A stretch of 64,000 nucleotides of DNA from Gillisia xinjiangensis. Lineage in GTDB: Bacteria; Bacteroidota; Bacteroidia; Flavobacteriales; Flavobacteriaceae. Below the pieces are notes generated by a model. The model was given only the letters and a program-made list of their open reading frames with translations, was not told where the DNA came from and searched no databases. Made by a program: the position numbers and the translations under genes. Below, piece after piece: positions 26,675-34,990 of the stretch (positions are counted from its first letter, which is position 1; each line of letters begins with the position of its first letter). The stretch spans positions 1 to 64,000 of the forward strand of contig NZ_JBKAHK010000011.1 in the NCBI RefSeq assembly GCF_046298265.1, given 5' to 3'.

Positions 26675-27271
26675 ATGATTAGCCTATACATTGATGACCC
26701 AGCAGCTGAAGATGTGCGGCCCACAAAAGATATCGACATTACTTTTAAGATTGTAAGTGTTGGAGAATTGGAAGAATTACGAGAAATTTTGACAAGCAGC
26801 GGTTTTTCTCAATCTTCGGAAGATGATGTTATCTGTAGGTTTCGATTACAGGATATTAAAGTGGACGTAATGTCTACTAAAGAGGTAGGCTGGGCTCCGG
26901 CTAACCCCTGGTTTGAACCTGGATTTGAAAAGGCTATTCCTGTTCAGGTTGAAGATAAAATAATAAAAATACTTCCCTTGAGATATTTCCTGGCTACAAA
27001 ATTTTCAGCTTTTACTGCCAGAGGAGGCCGTGACCCCAGGATGAGTCATGATTTTGAAGATATTGTTTACTTATTAAATTACACCTTAAATTTTAAAGAG
27101 GAAATAATAAGTTCACCTGATGAAGAGGTTAAAGAATATCTCATAGAATCATTCCGGAAAATTTTACAAGATGATAAGTTACAGGAAGCCATTATTGGCA
27201 ATTTATACTTTGAAGATCAAATGGCCAGGTTTGAAAGAATTATAGAAGAACTTAAAATCATCGTCAGTTAG
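26675..27271 (+). CDS. Nucleotidyltransferase toxin-like protein (AbiEii family), start unclear
   Basis: From ATG 26675 the frame gives 198 residues with RPTKDIDITFKI (the DxD of the nucleotidyltransferase site), an internal VDVMS strand and a helical C-terminal half. The family's conserved GG motif (VVFVGGAMIS) is encoded upstream of this ATG, in an open frame reaching back to 26570 (NIINRRATKRVADALGELND) that has no ATG, GTG or in-frame TTG. If the A7 tract at 26586-26592 had one more A, a TTG at 26583 overlapping the antitoxin stop would start it. So either a non-standard start, slippage or a one-base loss is involved. AbiEii-like enzymes nucleotidylate tRNA or other targets. Confidence 0.75.
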   Translation: MISLYIDDPAAEDVRPTKDIDITFKIVSVGELEELREILTSSGFSQSSEDDVICRFRLQDIKVDVMSTKEVGWAPANPWFEPGFEKAIPVQVEDKIIKILPLRYFLATKFSAFTARGGRDPRMSHDFEDIVYLLNYTLNFKEEIISSPDEEVKEYLIESFRKILQDDKLQEAIIGNLYFEDQMARFERIIEELKIIVS

Positions 27272-27551
27272 ATCTCCGGTGATTAGATCATCCTAACTCA
27301 TCAAAGAAGATGAGGTGCTATGGCAATTTCACAAAACTACTTCAGGTAGAATATAATATTTTTGCATTTGAATATTTGTTCATAATCTTAAACTGTTCAC
27401 GAATCGTGAACAAGATAAAAACGTGAACATTGGATACTGAAATTATACATGTAGCTTAAGTAAACCTTGGAGATCCTGTCCATTTATATGGAAAGTCTTT
27501 AAGTCCTTTAACAACAACGATTAAAGTCCTTGATCTTTTTTGTAAAAGAAA
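27272..27551. other. Intergenic stretch with a small palindrome
   Basis: Between the toxin-like gene and the end of jetD. Contains the inverted repeat GTTCACGA/TCGTGAAC at 27395-27411 and a nearby half site AACGTGAAC at 27421. No gene is seen. Confidence 0.5.
27395..27411. repeat. 17-bp inverted repeat GTTCACGA-A-TCGTGAAC
   Basis: Two perfect 8-base arms around one base. It recalls the TTCGCGAATCGCGAA operator at 26013 in spacing and central GAATCG, and may be a second binding site of an HTH protein, but no promoter is evident beside it. Confidence 0.45.
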
Positions 27552-28406
27552 CTACTGTTCCAAAATAAATTTTTCCTGATCCAGTCCTTTTTTATAATTA
27601 TGAAGCAAATTAATAAGTTTTAAAATACCTTCCTCGTCAATTGCTGAAATATTGAAGTTTATTTTTTGAGAATTATACCTTTTTCGGCTACCACTTTTCT
27701 TTATGAGTTCCTCTAAACCCTCCGGGATAAAGAATTGGCTTTTAACAGAAAAGTGCTTTTTGTATTCATTGAGGTAAATCCCAATTCCGGACATATCGAA
27801 GTCGCCAAAATGCAGGTAATTATTAGGAATGGAGCTTATCCATTTGATTAAATCTTTACTTTGGTTCTGAGGGTAGCGGCTTATGAATAGTGGCTGGATA
27901 TCCTTGAACAAATAAGCTTGTTCTTTTAATTTTCTAAAATTTTCTGAATTTTCGACACCTACGATCGTTACCTCAGAGGCCGGAATAAACCTTTCAAAAT
28001 CATAGATAAAATGAAATAGGCCCTCTTTGGGTTCAATGGTAATAGCTTCACCATTTAATTTTGCAGAAATGGGGGAGAGGCAATTAATTAAAAACCCCTT
28101 AAATGTACGTACGTTCTTTAATTTAGAGTCTCCCGTTATATCTACTAGAGATGCTCGGGAAGTTTCATCTTCCTCTAATGCTGCAACATAAGCTTTGAGG
28201 TCTTTAATTGTAAACCTATTATATAGGTGTAAAGCTAAATTGTCCGCACTATTTAATCCTATGGTTTTTCTTGTTTTTCCAGTTCGGAATAGGATATGTT
28301 CCTGTATCAGCTCTTCAAATACCGGGTGTTTCGCGGCACTTCCCGGCAGGGTTTTCCCGTCTGATAATTTTAAAAGCGCTTTTGCAATACTAAGAGGAAG
28401 TTTCAT
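27552..28406 (-). CDS. jetD: Wadjet nuclease subunit JetD
   Basis: A 284-residue protein. Its C-terminal half has a Toprim-like site, YLHFGDFDMSGIGIYLNEY (G-D-F-D ... G), the signature of JetD (DUF2220-type) nucleases. An upstream VTIVGVENSENF segment supplies the other acidic residue (the ENxE-like Toprim Glu). In Wadjet, JetD cleaves closed-circular plasmid DNA after the JetABC motor has extruded it. It begins 3 bases after jetC ends. At 284 residues it is shorter than the type I JetD with its extra N-terminal domain, so a type II or III Wadjet is more likely. Confidence 0.88.
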   Translation of the reverse strand: MKLPLSIAKALLKLSDGKTLPGSAAKHPVFEELIQEHILFRTGKTRKTIGLNSADNLALHLYNRFTIKDLKAYVAALEEDETSRASLVDITGDSKLKNVRTFKGFLINCLSPISAKLNGEAITIEPKEGLFHFIYDFERFIPASEVTIVGVENSENFRKLKEQAYLFKDIQPLFISRYPQNQSKDLIKWISSIPNNYLHFGDFDMSGIGIYLNEYKKHFSVKSQFFIPEGLEELIKKSGSRKRYNSQKINFNISAIDEEGILKLINLLHNYKKGLDQEKFILEQ

Positions 28407-28409
28407 TGA

Positions 28410-31400
28410 TTAGAGATTTTTTGCCGCCGGTATTTTTTGTACCAGCCTTTTAACTGTGGTGAAATTCTTATCCGTTTTAGATAAAATGTACGTATATCGG
28501 TATTCTGTCGCGTTATAACTTGTTGGTGAGCCGTTGATCAACAGGATATTCCGGTCATTCGCAAATTTCAATATGCCTTTTACATTATTTGGGTGAAGCC
28601 TTCCAATTTCATCCATCATACAGTGAAGCTTGAAATCCTTAAACTTTTTGGAAGCGTTGTCCTTAAACACATTCAGGAGCATAATGTTGATCATTGCTTT
28701 AACCAGTACATCGGTGCCTTCAGAACCTACGTTGGACAATTTCTCCACCCATTGCGAATCATTGTCATTTTCTACGATCCTGAATTCCAGGCCAAAAGAA
28801 TCAGATAGTTTAAGTTCATCGGCTTTAAAAAGATTGATTTCGGCAAGTAATTGCTTTAACAGCTTAACGGCTCTCTCGTTGTTGCTACTGTGATCTTCAG
28901 AAGAAAAGAGATTGGTTTTTCCCAGTTGCATCCCGTTCTCATCGTTGAACTTTTTAATTTCAAGCAGGATTTTCATGATCTTATTGGAGCTTTCTACAGT
29001 GCGCATTTCCATACTCTTTATGGCGCCCACAAAATTCCTCGAAACAAAATCGCTGTTAATCTTTTGAATAACCCGGTTGATCTCACCTTCTTTGGAAAGC
29101 ATTTCCCCGGTCTCTTTTCCAATTTGTCTTATGATGTGCGAGAAACGTTCGTTGACCCTTGCTTCATATTCAGAAATCTTATCTTCCTCCAAAAATTCTT
29201 TAAGATCTTCGGCAAAATTCAGGAAGTTACCTGTGCCGTTAAAGCGGGTTGGGAAATTGAAAATATTCTCTTCCGCAAAATTTCCGGTGAATTTTATAAT
29301 TGCTTCCTTGAGGTTATTTAATCTATTAATGCTGGAATACTGCTTTTCTTTTATATTTTCAATCAGTTTGGCTCCGCCAAGCTCTGTTTTGTCCGTGTCC
29401 CCATACTTCTTTAAGAGTTTTTCCACTTCTGGGAACAAGTCCAGTTTCTGAAATTCCTCATATTTTTCGAGGTCCTGCAAAATTTGTCCAATTTCTTTTT
29501 CCAGTTCCTTTACCTGCTCATTTCTGGTTTTCAATTCTTTGAGAAGGGCCTGTTCTTTTTGCTTATATTCTGTTTCAGCCCCTTCCAGTTCCTTATTGTA
29601 TAACGATCTCTGGTTTCTGAATTCCGGCTCTCTATCAAATAATTCCCGTTTGTCCATTTGATATTCTATAACCAGAGGAGTATTTGCTTCTATAAAATTC
29701 AGTTGCCCATCAATTTTATACAGACTCTTGTCAATTTCTTCGATCCTGCCGGTATCTGCTCCTTTTGCGTCAAGTTCAGATTTTTCCTGATCTTTTATCT
29801 CTTTTGTTCTTGCAGCAATTTCCTCTTCTTTCTTCAGGAACTGTGCTTTTAGATCCTGAAGAAGGACTTTTAATTTAGTTTCTTCCTGAAGGAGCAGCTC
29901 TTTCTTTTCTTTATTTTTGGAGGAAACGTCCCTCTTTACCCGGGCCAGTAATTTTTCCAGGGCATCAACTGCATTTTGCTTTTCCCCGGTTAATTTCTTT
30001 CTATTCTCCAGAAGTGTATCCAAAACCTTTTCTCTTTCAGTATCTGCGCTTTGTTTCAGATCATGCAATGCATTTTCTGTTTTTAAAAGTTTTTGCGAGA
30101 ATTGATCCTTTTGATAGGTAGTGGTGGAACTTTCTTCTTTTAAGGTATTGATCTTAGGCCGGAATTTTTTCTTTAAATTATGTTTTTCCTTTTCCAGGTT
30201 TTCTTCGGAATCGGTTTTTAGCGATTGCAATTTTTCGGCTTCTTCTGAAAATTTCAGGAGGTCCTCTTCATAATCTGCCAGGGTTTTCACCTGTTTATTC
30301 ACCGCATCTAAATCAAGCTTAATCCCATAAAAGCTATTTGCATTCACCTCACTTAACTCCGGATTAAGATCTTTGCTGAAGAGTACATTTTCTTCATCAA
30401 CGACCCTTCCAATGGAATTGTCCCAACCCGGAATATGTATGTTTAGCCATTCATAAAAAGAACCTTTGCTGTCGTTTATTTTAGAACGGACGGCTCCAAT
30501 TTTTTTATTGGTTTCCTGCAGGGATCTATCAAAATTTTCTTTGATGGATTCATAAGAATTTTCAGTCCTGGCATTTTCCAGTTCCCATTCCTTTTTCAGG
30601 TGGATTATTTCTTTCCCGGAATTTTCTATAGTAGCTTCTGCCGTTTGAATTTGTTGTTCCAGCTTCTTTTTTTCATCTTCCAGAGCTGCTATTTCATTTT
30701 TAAAAATTGGCTTATGCCTTATTTTTACCTCTTTTACTTTATGTTCAAATAATGAAATATCCTTTTCCGCGATTTCATTTTCCGCAACCGCTATAGCCTC
30801 CCGGTGCTGTTTTTCGATCTGCTCTATCAGTCTTTCATATTTAAACTGCAGGTTTTCTTTATAAGCCGAAAAAATTTCCTGATGATTTAGTCTTTCCCCA
30901 GTGAATTTATTTTTAAACTTTTCGAGCTGTGTTTCAAGTTGGTTAAGGCGGGCCTGGTATTTTTGTTCAATAGCCTCAAATTTTCCTGTGAGCAAATGCC
31001 GTTCCTCCTGTAAATGCTGTTTCGAAAGAACTACATCTGATTTTTTCCCCACTTTGGTTAAAACAGCTTCAATATTTTTGGCTTCGTAGGCCTCTTTTTT
31101 TTCTTTCAGGCTCTTGAGTTTGCCGGAAATAATGCCAATTTCCGTTTGTAGTAGTTTATGTTTTTTTCCGAAGTTTATCTCAAGAGAGGTAAGGCGTTCT
31201 TTAAATCTGGATTCTTCTGATACAGACTTTTTTAGTTCTTCTTCTAGCGCCGGTTTTTTGGTTTTAATGTTGTTCAGGAACCAGCCTAATTGCATTGATA
31301 AACTCTTTTTTTCCGCTTCCAAAAATGAATATGCCCTGTTGGCATCGGCCACAGCTTCAGCCTGGGAGCGAACAATGACCTTGCCTGATTTGTTTTTTTG

Positions 31401-32093
31401 GGACCAGATCTTGATGTCCTTGAGCTCTGTCTCGAAATTCCTTAAATGGTTGTGGGCGTAGGTGCTAAGATCGATCTTTATCTCCTCTTCACTCAGGGAT
31501 TTTATGATGGTCTCTTTTATAAAAGCAGCATCGAGTTTAGAATTTAAAAATACATTTTGAATCGTCCTGGGGATATTCTGGTACTGCCGGCTTTCCAGAA
31601 GTGCATATTTTCTGAATTCAGCTGCCAGGCCCTTATTGTTTCCGTAGAGAATGTTGCGATAATCCTCGTAGTTGCTTATGATCTTTGTATAATATACATC
31701 CCTTCCAAATGCAGTTTTTGTTTGTTCAAATGTAGGAAAGGCTTTTCCTGTTTCGTCTATAAAATAATCCTGATGGTACCTGGCATCAAAAAACCTGAAT
31801 GCTACCCTTCCCTGGGCTTTAAAGGCAATTACAGAATAAGTAATATCCTCACGTTTTACTTCGTAAATGATATAGGAATTTTGATAAGGAAAATAATACT
31901 GGTCGAAATTCTTTTTCTCCCTTGGGATTCCCAGCTTTGTTTTATCGGCGTTGTAGAAGAACAGGATGGCTCTTAAAAGCGTGCTTTTTCCCACCCCTTG
32001 TGTTCCTATCAGGTGGACATTCCCGTCCAGGCTTATTTCTGCATATTGTGCTGCAGCACTGTTTATGAAAATGATCTTATTCAGGGATCTCAT
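28410..32093 (-). CDS. jetC: Wadjet SMC-like ATPase JetC
   Basis: A 1227-residue SMC/MukB-like protein. Walker A GTQGVGKST is at residues 30-38 in the N-terminal head, which starts with NKIIFINSAAAQYAEI as in other JetC proteins. About 700 residues of heptad coiled coil follow (from about 260), broken by a central hinge-like segment near residues 550-620 (FYEWLNIHIPGWDNSIGRVV). The C-terminal head has SEGTDVLVKAM (signature-like) and LHCMMDEIGRLHP (Walker B Asp-Glu). It drives DNA loop extrusion for plasmid recognition. Its start overlaps the end of jetB by 17 bases, giving coupled translation. Confidence 0.93.
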   Translation of the reverse strand: MRSLNKIIFINSAAAQYAEISLDGNVHLIGTQGVGKSTLLRAILFFYNADKTKLGIPREKKNFDQYYFPYQNSYIIYEVKREDITYSVIAFKAQGRVAFRFFDARYHQDYFIDETGKAFPTFEQTKTAFGRDVYYTKIISNYEDYRNILYGNNKGLAAEFRKYALLESRQYQNIPRTIQNVFLNSKLDAAFIKETIIKSLSEEEIKIDLSTYAHNHLRNFETELKDIKIWSQKNKSGKVIVRSQAEAVADANRAYSFLEAEKKSLSMQLGWFLNNIKTKKPALEEELKKSVSEESRFKERLTSLEINFGKKHKLLQTEIGIISGKLKSLKEKKEAYEAKNIEAVLTKVGKKSDVVLSKQHLQEERHLLTGKFEAIEQKYQARLNQLETQLEKFKNKFTGERLNHQEIFSAYKENLQFKYERLIEQIEKQHREAIAVAENEIAEKDISLFEHKVKEVKIRHKPIFKNEIAALEDEKKKLEQQIQTAEATIENSGKEIIHLKKEWELENARTENSYESIKENFDRSLQETNKKIGAVRSKINDSKGSFYEWLNIHIPGWDNSIGRVVDEENVLFSKDLNPELSEVNANSFYGIKLDLDAVNKQVKTLADYEEDLLKFSEEAEKLQSLKTDSEENLEKEKHNLKKKFRPKINTLKEESSTTTYQKDQFSQKLLKTENALHDLKQSADTEREKVLDTLLENRKKLTGEKQNAVDALEKLLARVKRDVSSKNKEKKELLLQEETKLKVLLQDLKAQFLKKEEEIAARTKEIKDQEKSELDAKGADTGRIEEIDKSLYKIDGQLNFIEANTPLVIEYQMDKRELFDREPEFRNQRSLYNKELEGAETEYKQKEQALLKELKTRNEQVKELEKEIGQILQDLEKYEEFQKLDLFPEVEKLLKKYGDTDKTELGGAKLIENIKEKQYSSINRLNNLKEAIIKFTGNFAEENIFNFPTRFNGTGNFLNFAEDLKEFLEEDKISEYEARVNERFSHIIRQIGKETGEMLSKEGEINRVIQKINSDFVSRNFVGAIKSMEMRTVESSNKIMKILLEIKKFNDENGMQLGKTNLFSSEDHSSNNERAVKLLKQLLAEINLFKADELKLSDSFGLEFRIVENDNDSQWVEKLSNVGSEGTDVLVKAMINIMLLNVFKDNASKKFKDFKLHCMMDEIGRLHPNNVKGILKFANDRNILLINGSPTSYNATEYRYTYILSKTDKNFTTVKRLVQKIPAAKNL

Positions 32094-32652
32094 TGGCGAT
32101 GTCTTCAGGGATGTGTATTGCTAATATTAGTTCTTCCAGGTATGCGAAAGATGAAAGCACTTTATAGGTGCCGGAAACTTCATCCTGTAATTCCACAAAA
32201 TTGTCCCTGATCAAAAATTTGGCAAGATTTGAAGCAGCGTCTGTGAAGTTGGATTTTTTTGTAACTTTTTTTAACCCTGTTAATTTGGTTTTCAGATCTG
32301 CATCTGTATTAAGCCGCACCATAATATCGGCAATGCTAAAACGAAAACCGGAGCCAAAAGAAGGATCAAAGGTTTTAAAAAAGTCCAGGATGTCTATCCA
32401 CTTAAAGGCAAATTCCAGCTTGCGCTCCAAATTCACCTTAGATTCATCTCTGCTAAAATAAAAGTATCCATCTCCCTTTTCCAAAATGAAATTGATGTTT
32501 TCAAAATATGAGGTGAGCTGCTCATAATGATTTTCATCTTCCAGGACTCCATATAGCTTGCGATTAAGGTCATTGGAACTGTTGGAACAAATAAATTTTC
32601 CTTTGCTCAGGACCTCGAAAATCTCGGCGGTGTGTTTGGGGAATTCCTGCAT
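32077..32652 (-). CDS. jetB: Wadjet kleisin-partner subunit JetB (KITE-like)
   Basis: A 191-residue protein of the DUF4194 type. It has FICSNSSNDLNRKLYGVLED (winged-helix start), FSRDESKVNLERKLEFAFKW, and a second winged helix ending YKVLSSFAYLEELILAIHIP. It corresponds to MukE or KITE subunits, which bind the kleisin-like JetA and the SMC heads. It starts at the base immediately before the jetA stop codon, so the jetA-jetB junction is gapless. Confidence 0.88.
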   Translation of the reverse strand: MQEFPKHTAEIFEVLSKGKFICSNSSNDLNRKLYGVLEDENHYEQLTSYFENINFILEKGDGYFYFSRDESKVNLERKLEFAFKWIDILDFFKTFDPSFGSGFRFSIADIMVRLNTDADLKTKLTGLKKVTKKSNFTDAASNLAKFLIRDNFVELQDEVSGTYKVLSSFAYLEELILAIHIPEDIANEIPE

Positions 32653-33852
32653 TTAATTGGGTTTTGGATAAACAATGGTGTATTCTATATCTTGATAGGT
32701 TTCATAACTGGAACTGATCTCCAATATATCTTCGTACTGAGAGATCAACTGGCAATATATGGTTACCCGCTCAGCAAAAGAAACCTCTTTCAAAAAATCA
32801 TAATTCACCAGAAAACTGAAAAGATTATTGCCGGTTGCCATAAAGTTGTTTTTCACCTCTTCCAGGTTGATCAAAACTTCCTCCTTTATTTGTGTATCCA
32901 GTTGGTCCCGGGAGATATTTTCGGCTACGGGAATTTTAATTTCTGCTTTTGTTTTAATTCGGGAGCCAATTTTTTTAATGGCTTCAAAAGCTTCATCTGT
33001 AGTAAGAAAATCCAGAGAAAGTTTTACGGGATAGGTGGGTTGCTTTTCAAAGACCACTAAATGCCGTTGGGCCAATACTTTTTTAATATCAGTACTGGCT
33101 TCGATAATGAATTGATCCTTTAAGTATTTTATCTTGCGAAGTTTTTCTATGATGCCGCTTTGGTACTTGATCTGGTTCAGAAATTCTATTATCTGTTTTT
33201 CGGTTTCGATCAGGTTATGTGAACATTCAATAAGATCGCGTTTTAGTTGAACGATGATAAGATTCAGCTCCTCATCCAGAGCCGATTTAAAGAAGGTTTT
33301 TTCTTCGTTTGAGATCAAATATTCTGTTTGTTCAATAAGATCTTTGATGTCAAGCCTTTTGCGATCCAGGTTTTCGAGTTTGGCTTTTTTGTTTTTGTAG
33401 TTAGGCTCGTTTTTAAAAGTCGTGTCTATGTTGCGGCGCAGATCTACCACGTTTCTCACCGTGCTTAAGGCGATCTTTTTAAAGGTGTTTTTTATAAACC
33501 TTAGATAATTGTACTTCCTGACCTCATTTTTTTCGTTCAGGAAATAATCTATGTTTTCCCGTACGCTCCGAATATTTTCATTGATATAGAAAGTATTTAT
33601 CTCCTCATTTACCCCAAGCACATTTTCAAAAAATTCGAGGTACTGCGTATCGAGTTCGAGATACTCGTCATTTTTATAGATTACCGAATGATCTATAAGG
33701 AACTGGATTTTTTCCTCTTTATAATCCACCATTTCCAAAGCGTAGTCATACCGGTACGCCAGGGATTTTCTTTTAACAAACATTTCAGAAAGCAGCTTCT
33801 CTTCCATTTGGAGCGCCCTGAGAAGTTCTTTTAAAGTGGAGAAAGTGTTCAT
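32653..33852 (-). CDS. jetA: Wadjet kleisin-like subunit JetA
   Basis: A 399-residue, highly helical protein (MukF-like). It has an N-terminal winged-helix region (LKELLRALQMEEKLLSEMFV ... IQFLIDHSVIYKNDEYLEL), a long helical middle (residues 120-270) and a C-terminal domain (AKIEIPVAEN-type, ending DIEYTIVYPKPN). It is the first gene of jetABCD; order, sizes and overlaps match known Wadjet operons. It bridges the two JetC heads and JetB. The gene reads leftwards from a 0.8-kb non-coding stretch. Confidence 0.85.
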   Translation of the reverse strand: MNTFSTLKELLRALQMEEKLLSEMFVKRKSLAYRYDYALEMVDYKEEKIQFLIDHSVIYKNDEYLELDTQYLEFFENVLGVNEEINTFYINENIRSVRENIDYFLNEKNEVRKYNYLRFIKNTFKKIALSTVRNVVDLRRNIDTTFKNEPNYKNKKAKLENLDRKRLDIKDLIEQTEYLISNEEKTFFKSALDEELNLIIVQLKRDLIECSHNLIETEKQIIEFLNQIKYQSGIIEKLRKIKYLKDQFIIEASTDIKKVLAQRHLVVFEKQPTYPVKLSLDFLTTDEAFEAIKKIGSRIKTKAEIKIPVAENISRDQLDTQIKEEVLINLEEVKNNFMATGNNLFSFLVNYDFLKEVSFAERVTIYCQLISQYEDILEISSSYETYQDIEYTIVYPKPN

Positions 33853-34277
33853 TTACAAAATCAAGATATTCAGGTGGTCAAGATAGCATTTTCAAATGAG
33901 AGGAGCCACTTGAATTATTTAGAAATGAAGAACCTTTTGGCTAGATTCTTTCAGCCTTCTACTATGAATACCGGGTATAGCTTTTTTAGCGCAAGGGTGA
34001 AGTTAATTTTAGTCCTTGTTTAGGTTGGAAATTATTTTTTTTGAACTTCTTATATATTTTTTTCCTCTTTAAAAACTACCAGGTTGGTGCCAAATTTTTT
34101 TTTGAATGTCAGTGTAAATTGCTGTGGATTTTGCAATTGGCCTCCTGGTACAGCAGATGAGCTTATTGTTGATCGTCACGGGACAGTTCTGGATAAGGAG
34201 ATTTCAGTGAAAAACCCTTCAATGTGTAAATTGCTTATTAAACCTTTACATTCCGGGGAGCTTTATGGATCTTTCAG
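33853..34277. other. Non-coding stretch upstream of jetA
   Basis: Expected to hold the promoter of the leftward jet operon; no exact TAnnTTTG box is seen on the minus strand. An open frame at 34084-34284 shows no family features and is low in coding character. Confidence 0.4.
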
Positions 34278-34471
34278 TTTTTAAAAGAAAAAAGGAAGGA
34301 AAATAATTTCACCCAGGAAGAATTTGCTGAACGTGTGGGAATTGCACTAACCGTGGTACGAAAAATAGACAGGGAAAAGAAAATTTAAACCTTGCAAAGG
34401 TAAACCATGTTTTAAAAATGTTTGGGCACATACAGGCACCGGTAAGCGAGAAAGACCTTTCCAAAAAGTAG
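34278..34471 (+). pseudogene. Frameshifted XRE/HipB-like HTH fragment
   Basis: The first part reads LKEKRKENNFTQEEFAERVG then IALTVVRKIDRE, a typical HTH_3 unit; a one-base shift near 34377 then gives GKENLNLAKVNHVLKMFGHI and ends VSEKDLSKK. This is the antitoxin type that precedes a HipA kinase (y4mF-like), and its toxin is absent. It has no start codon. It lies 230 bases ahead of the intact hipBA pair, so the locus once held another such module. Confidence 0.6.
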
Positions 34472-34649
34472 GCGAGTTGCTCTCCTGAAGTGGACATCAG
34501 GAGAAGTATGTCAAACTCATAGAAAAATGGTATACTTTATTTTTTCAATAGGATGAAAATTTGAATATATAAATAGTTGAATTCTGTAGATATCAGGATT
34601 CAAGCAAAGCGGATGTTGTTCAATTTATATCCAAGTTTTGAACAATAAT

Positions 34650-34696
34650 GTCGCTTATTTACATCTAAAATTATATATTTGTCGTTAATAAGCGAC
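34650..34696 (+). promoter_or_regulatory. hipBA promoter with flanking operator arms
   Basis: Perfect 10-base inverted arms GTCGCTTATT (34650-34659) and AATAAGCGAC (34687-34696) bracket a -7 box TATATTTG (34674-34681). The ATG of hipB follows at 34700. The arrangement is that of an autorepressed antitoxin operator. Confidence 0.7.
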
Positions 34697-34699
34697 TTA

Positions 34700-34987
34700 A
34701 TGAACTCTAAAAAAGCATTGCTCCTTCCCAAATATCAGAAAATATTTGATGGAATAGGTGAGAATATCAAGCTTGCGCGAAAGCGTAGAAAGCTAACTGC
34801 GGAGCAGGTCGCAGAACGTGCCGGCATCCACCGCGCTACGTTGTACCGGGTTGAGAAGGGCGATCCATCGGTCGCTATTGGCATTTACTTCAATGTGCTC
34901 AAGGTATTAAATCTTGAAAAGGATTTTAATAGCCTAGCCGAAGATGATAAACTTGGCCGGAAACTTCAGGATCTTGATTTACTTTAA
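34700..34987 (+). CDS. hipB: HipB-like antitoxin (XRE family)
   Basis: I use ATG 34700; the upstream TTG at 34679 lies in the operator. The 95-residue protein has an HTH_3 domain (ENIKLARKRRKLTAEQVAER then AGIHRATLYRVEKGDPSVAI) and a C-terminal tail (LGRKLQDLDLL) typical of HipB proteins that bind HipA. It ends 3 bases before the kinase gene. It represses the shared promoter and neutralises HipA. Confidence 0.88.
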   Translation: MNSKKALLLPKYQKIFDGIGENIKLARKRRKLTAEQVAERAGIHRATLYRVEKGDPSVAIGIYFNVLKVLNLEKDFNSLAEDDKLGRKLQDLDLL

Positions 34988-34990
34988 GCT

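Noticed and set aside
28593..31976. Long plus-strand frames opposite jetC
   Set aside because: Antisense shadows of the coiled-coil coding sequence, hydrophobic and Phe/Ser-rich as expected.
34084..34284. 66-codon frame upstream of the decayed HipB-like fragment
   Set aside because: No recognisable domain and it does not connect in frame with the HTH relic.
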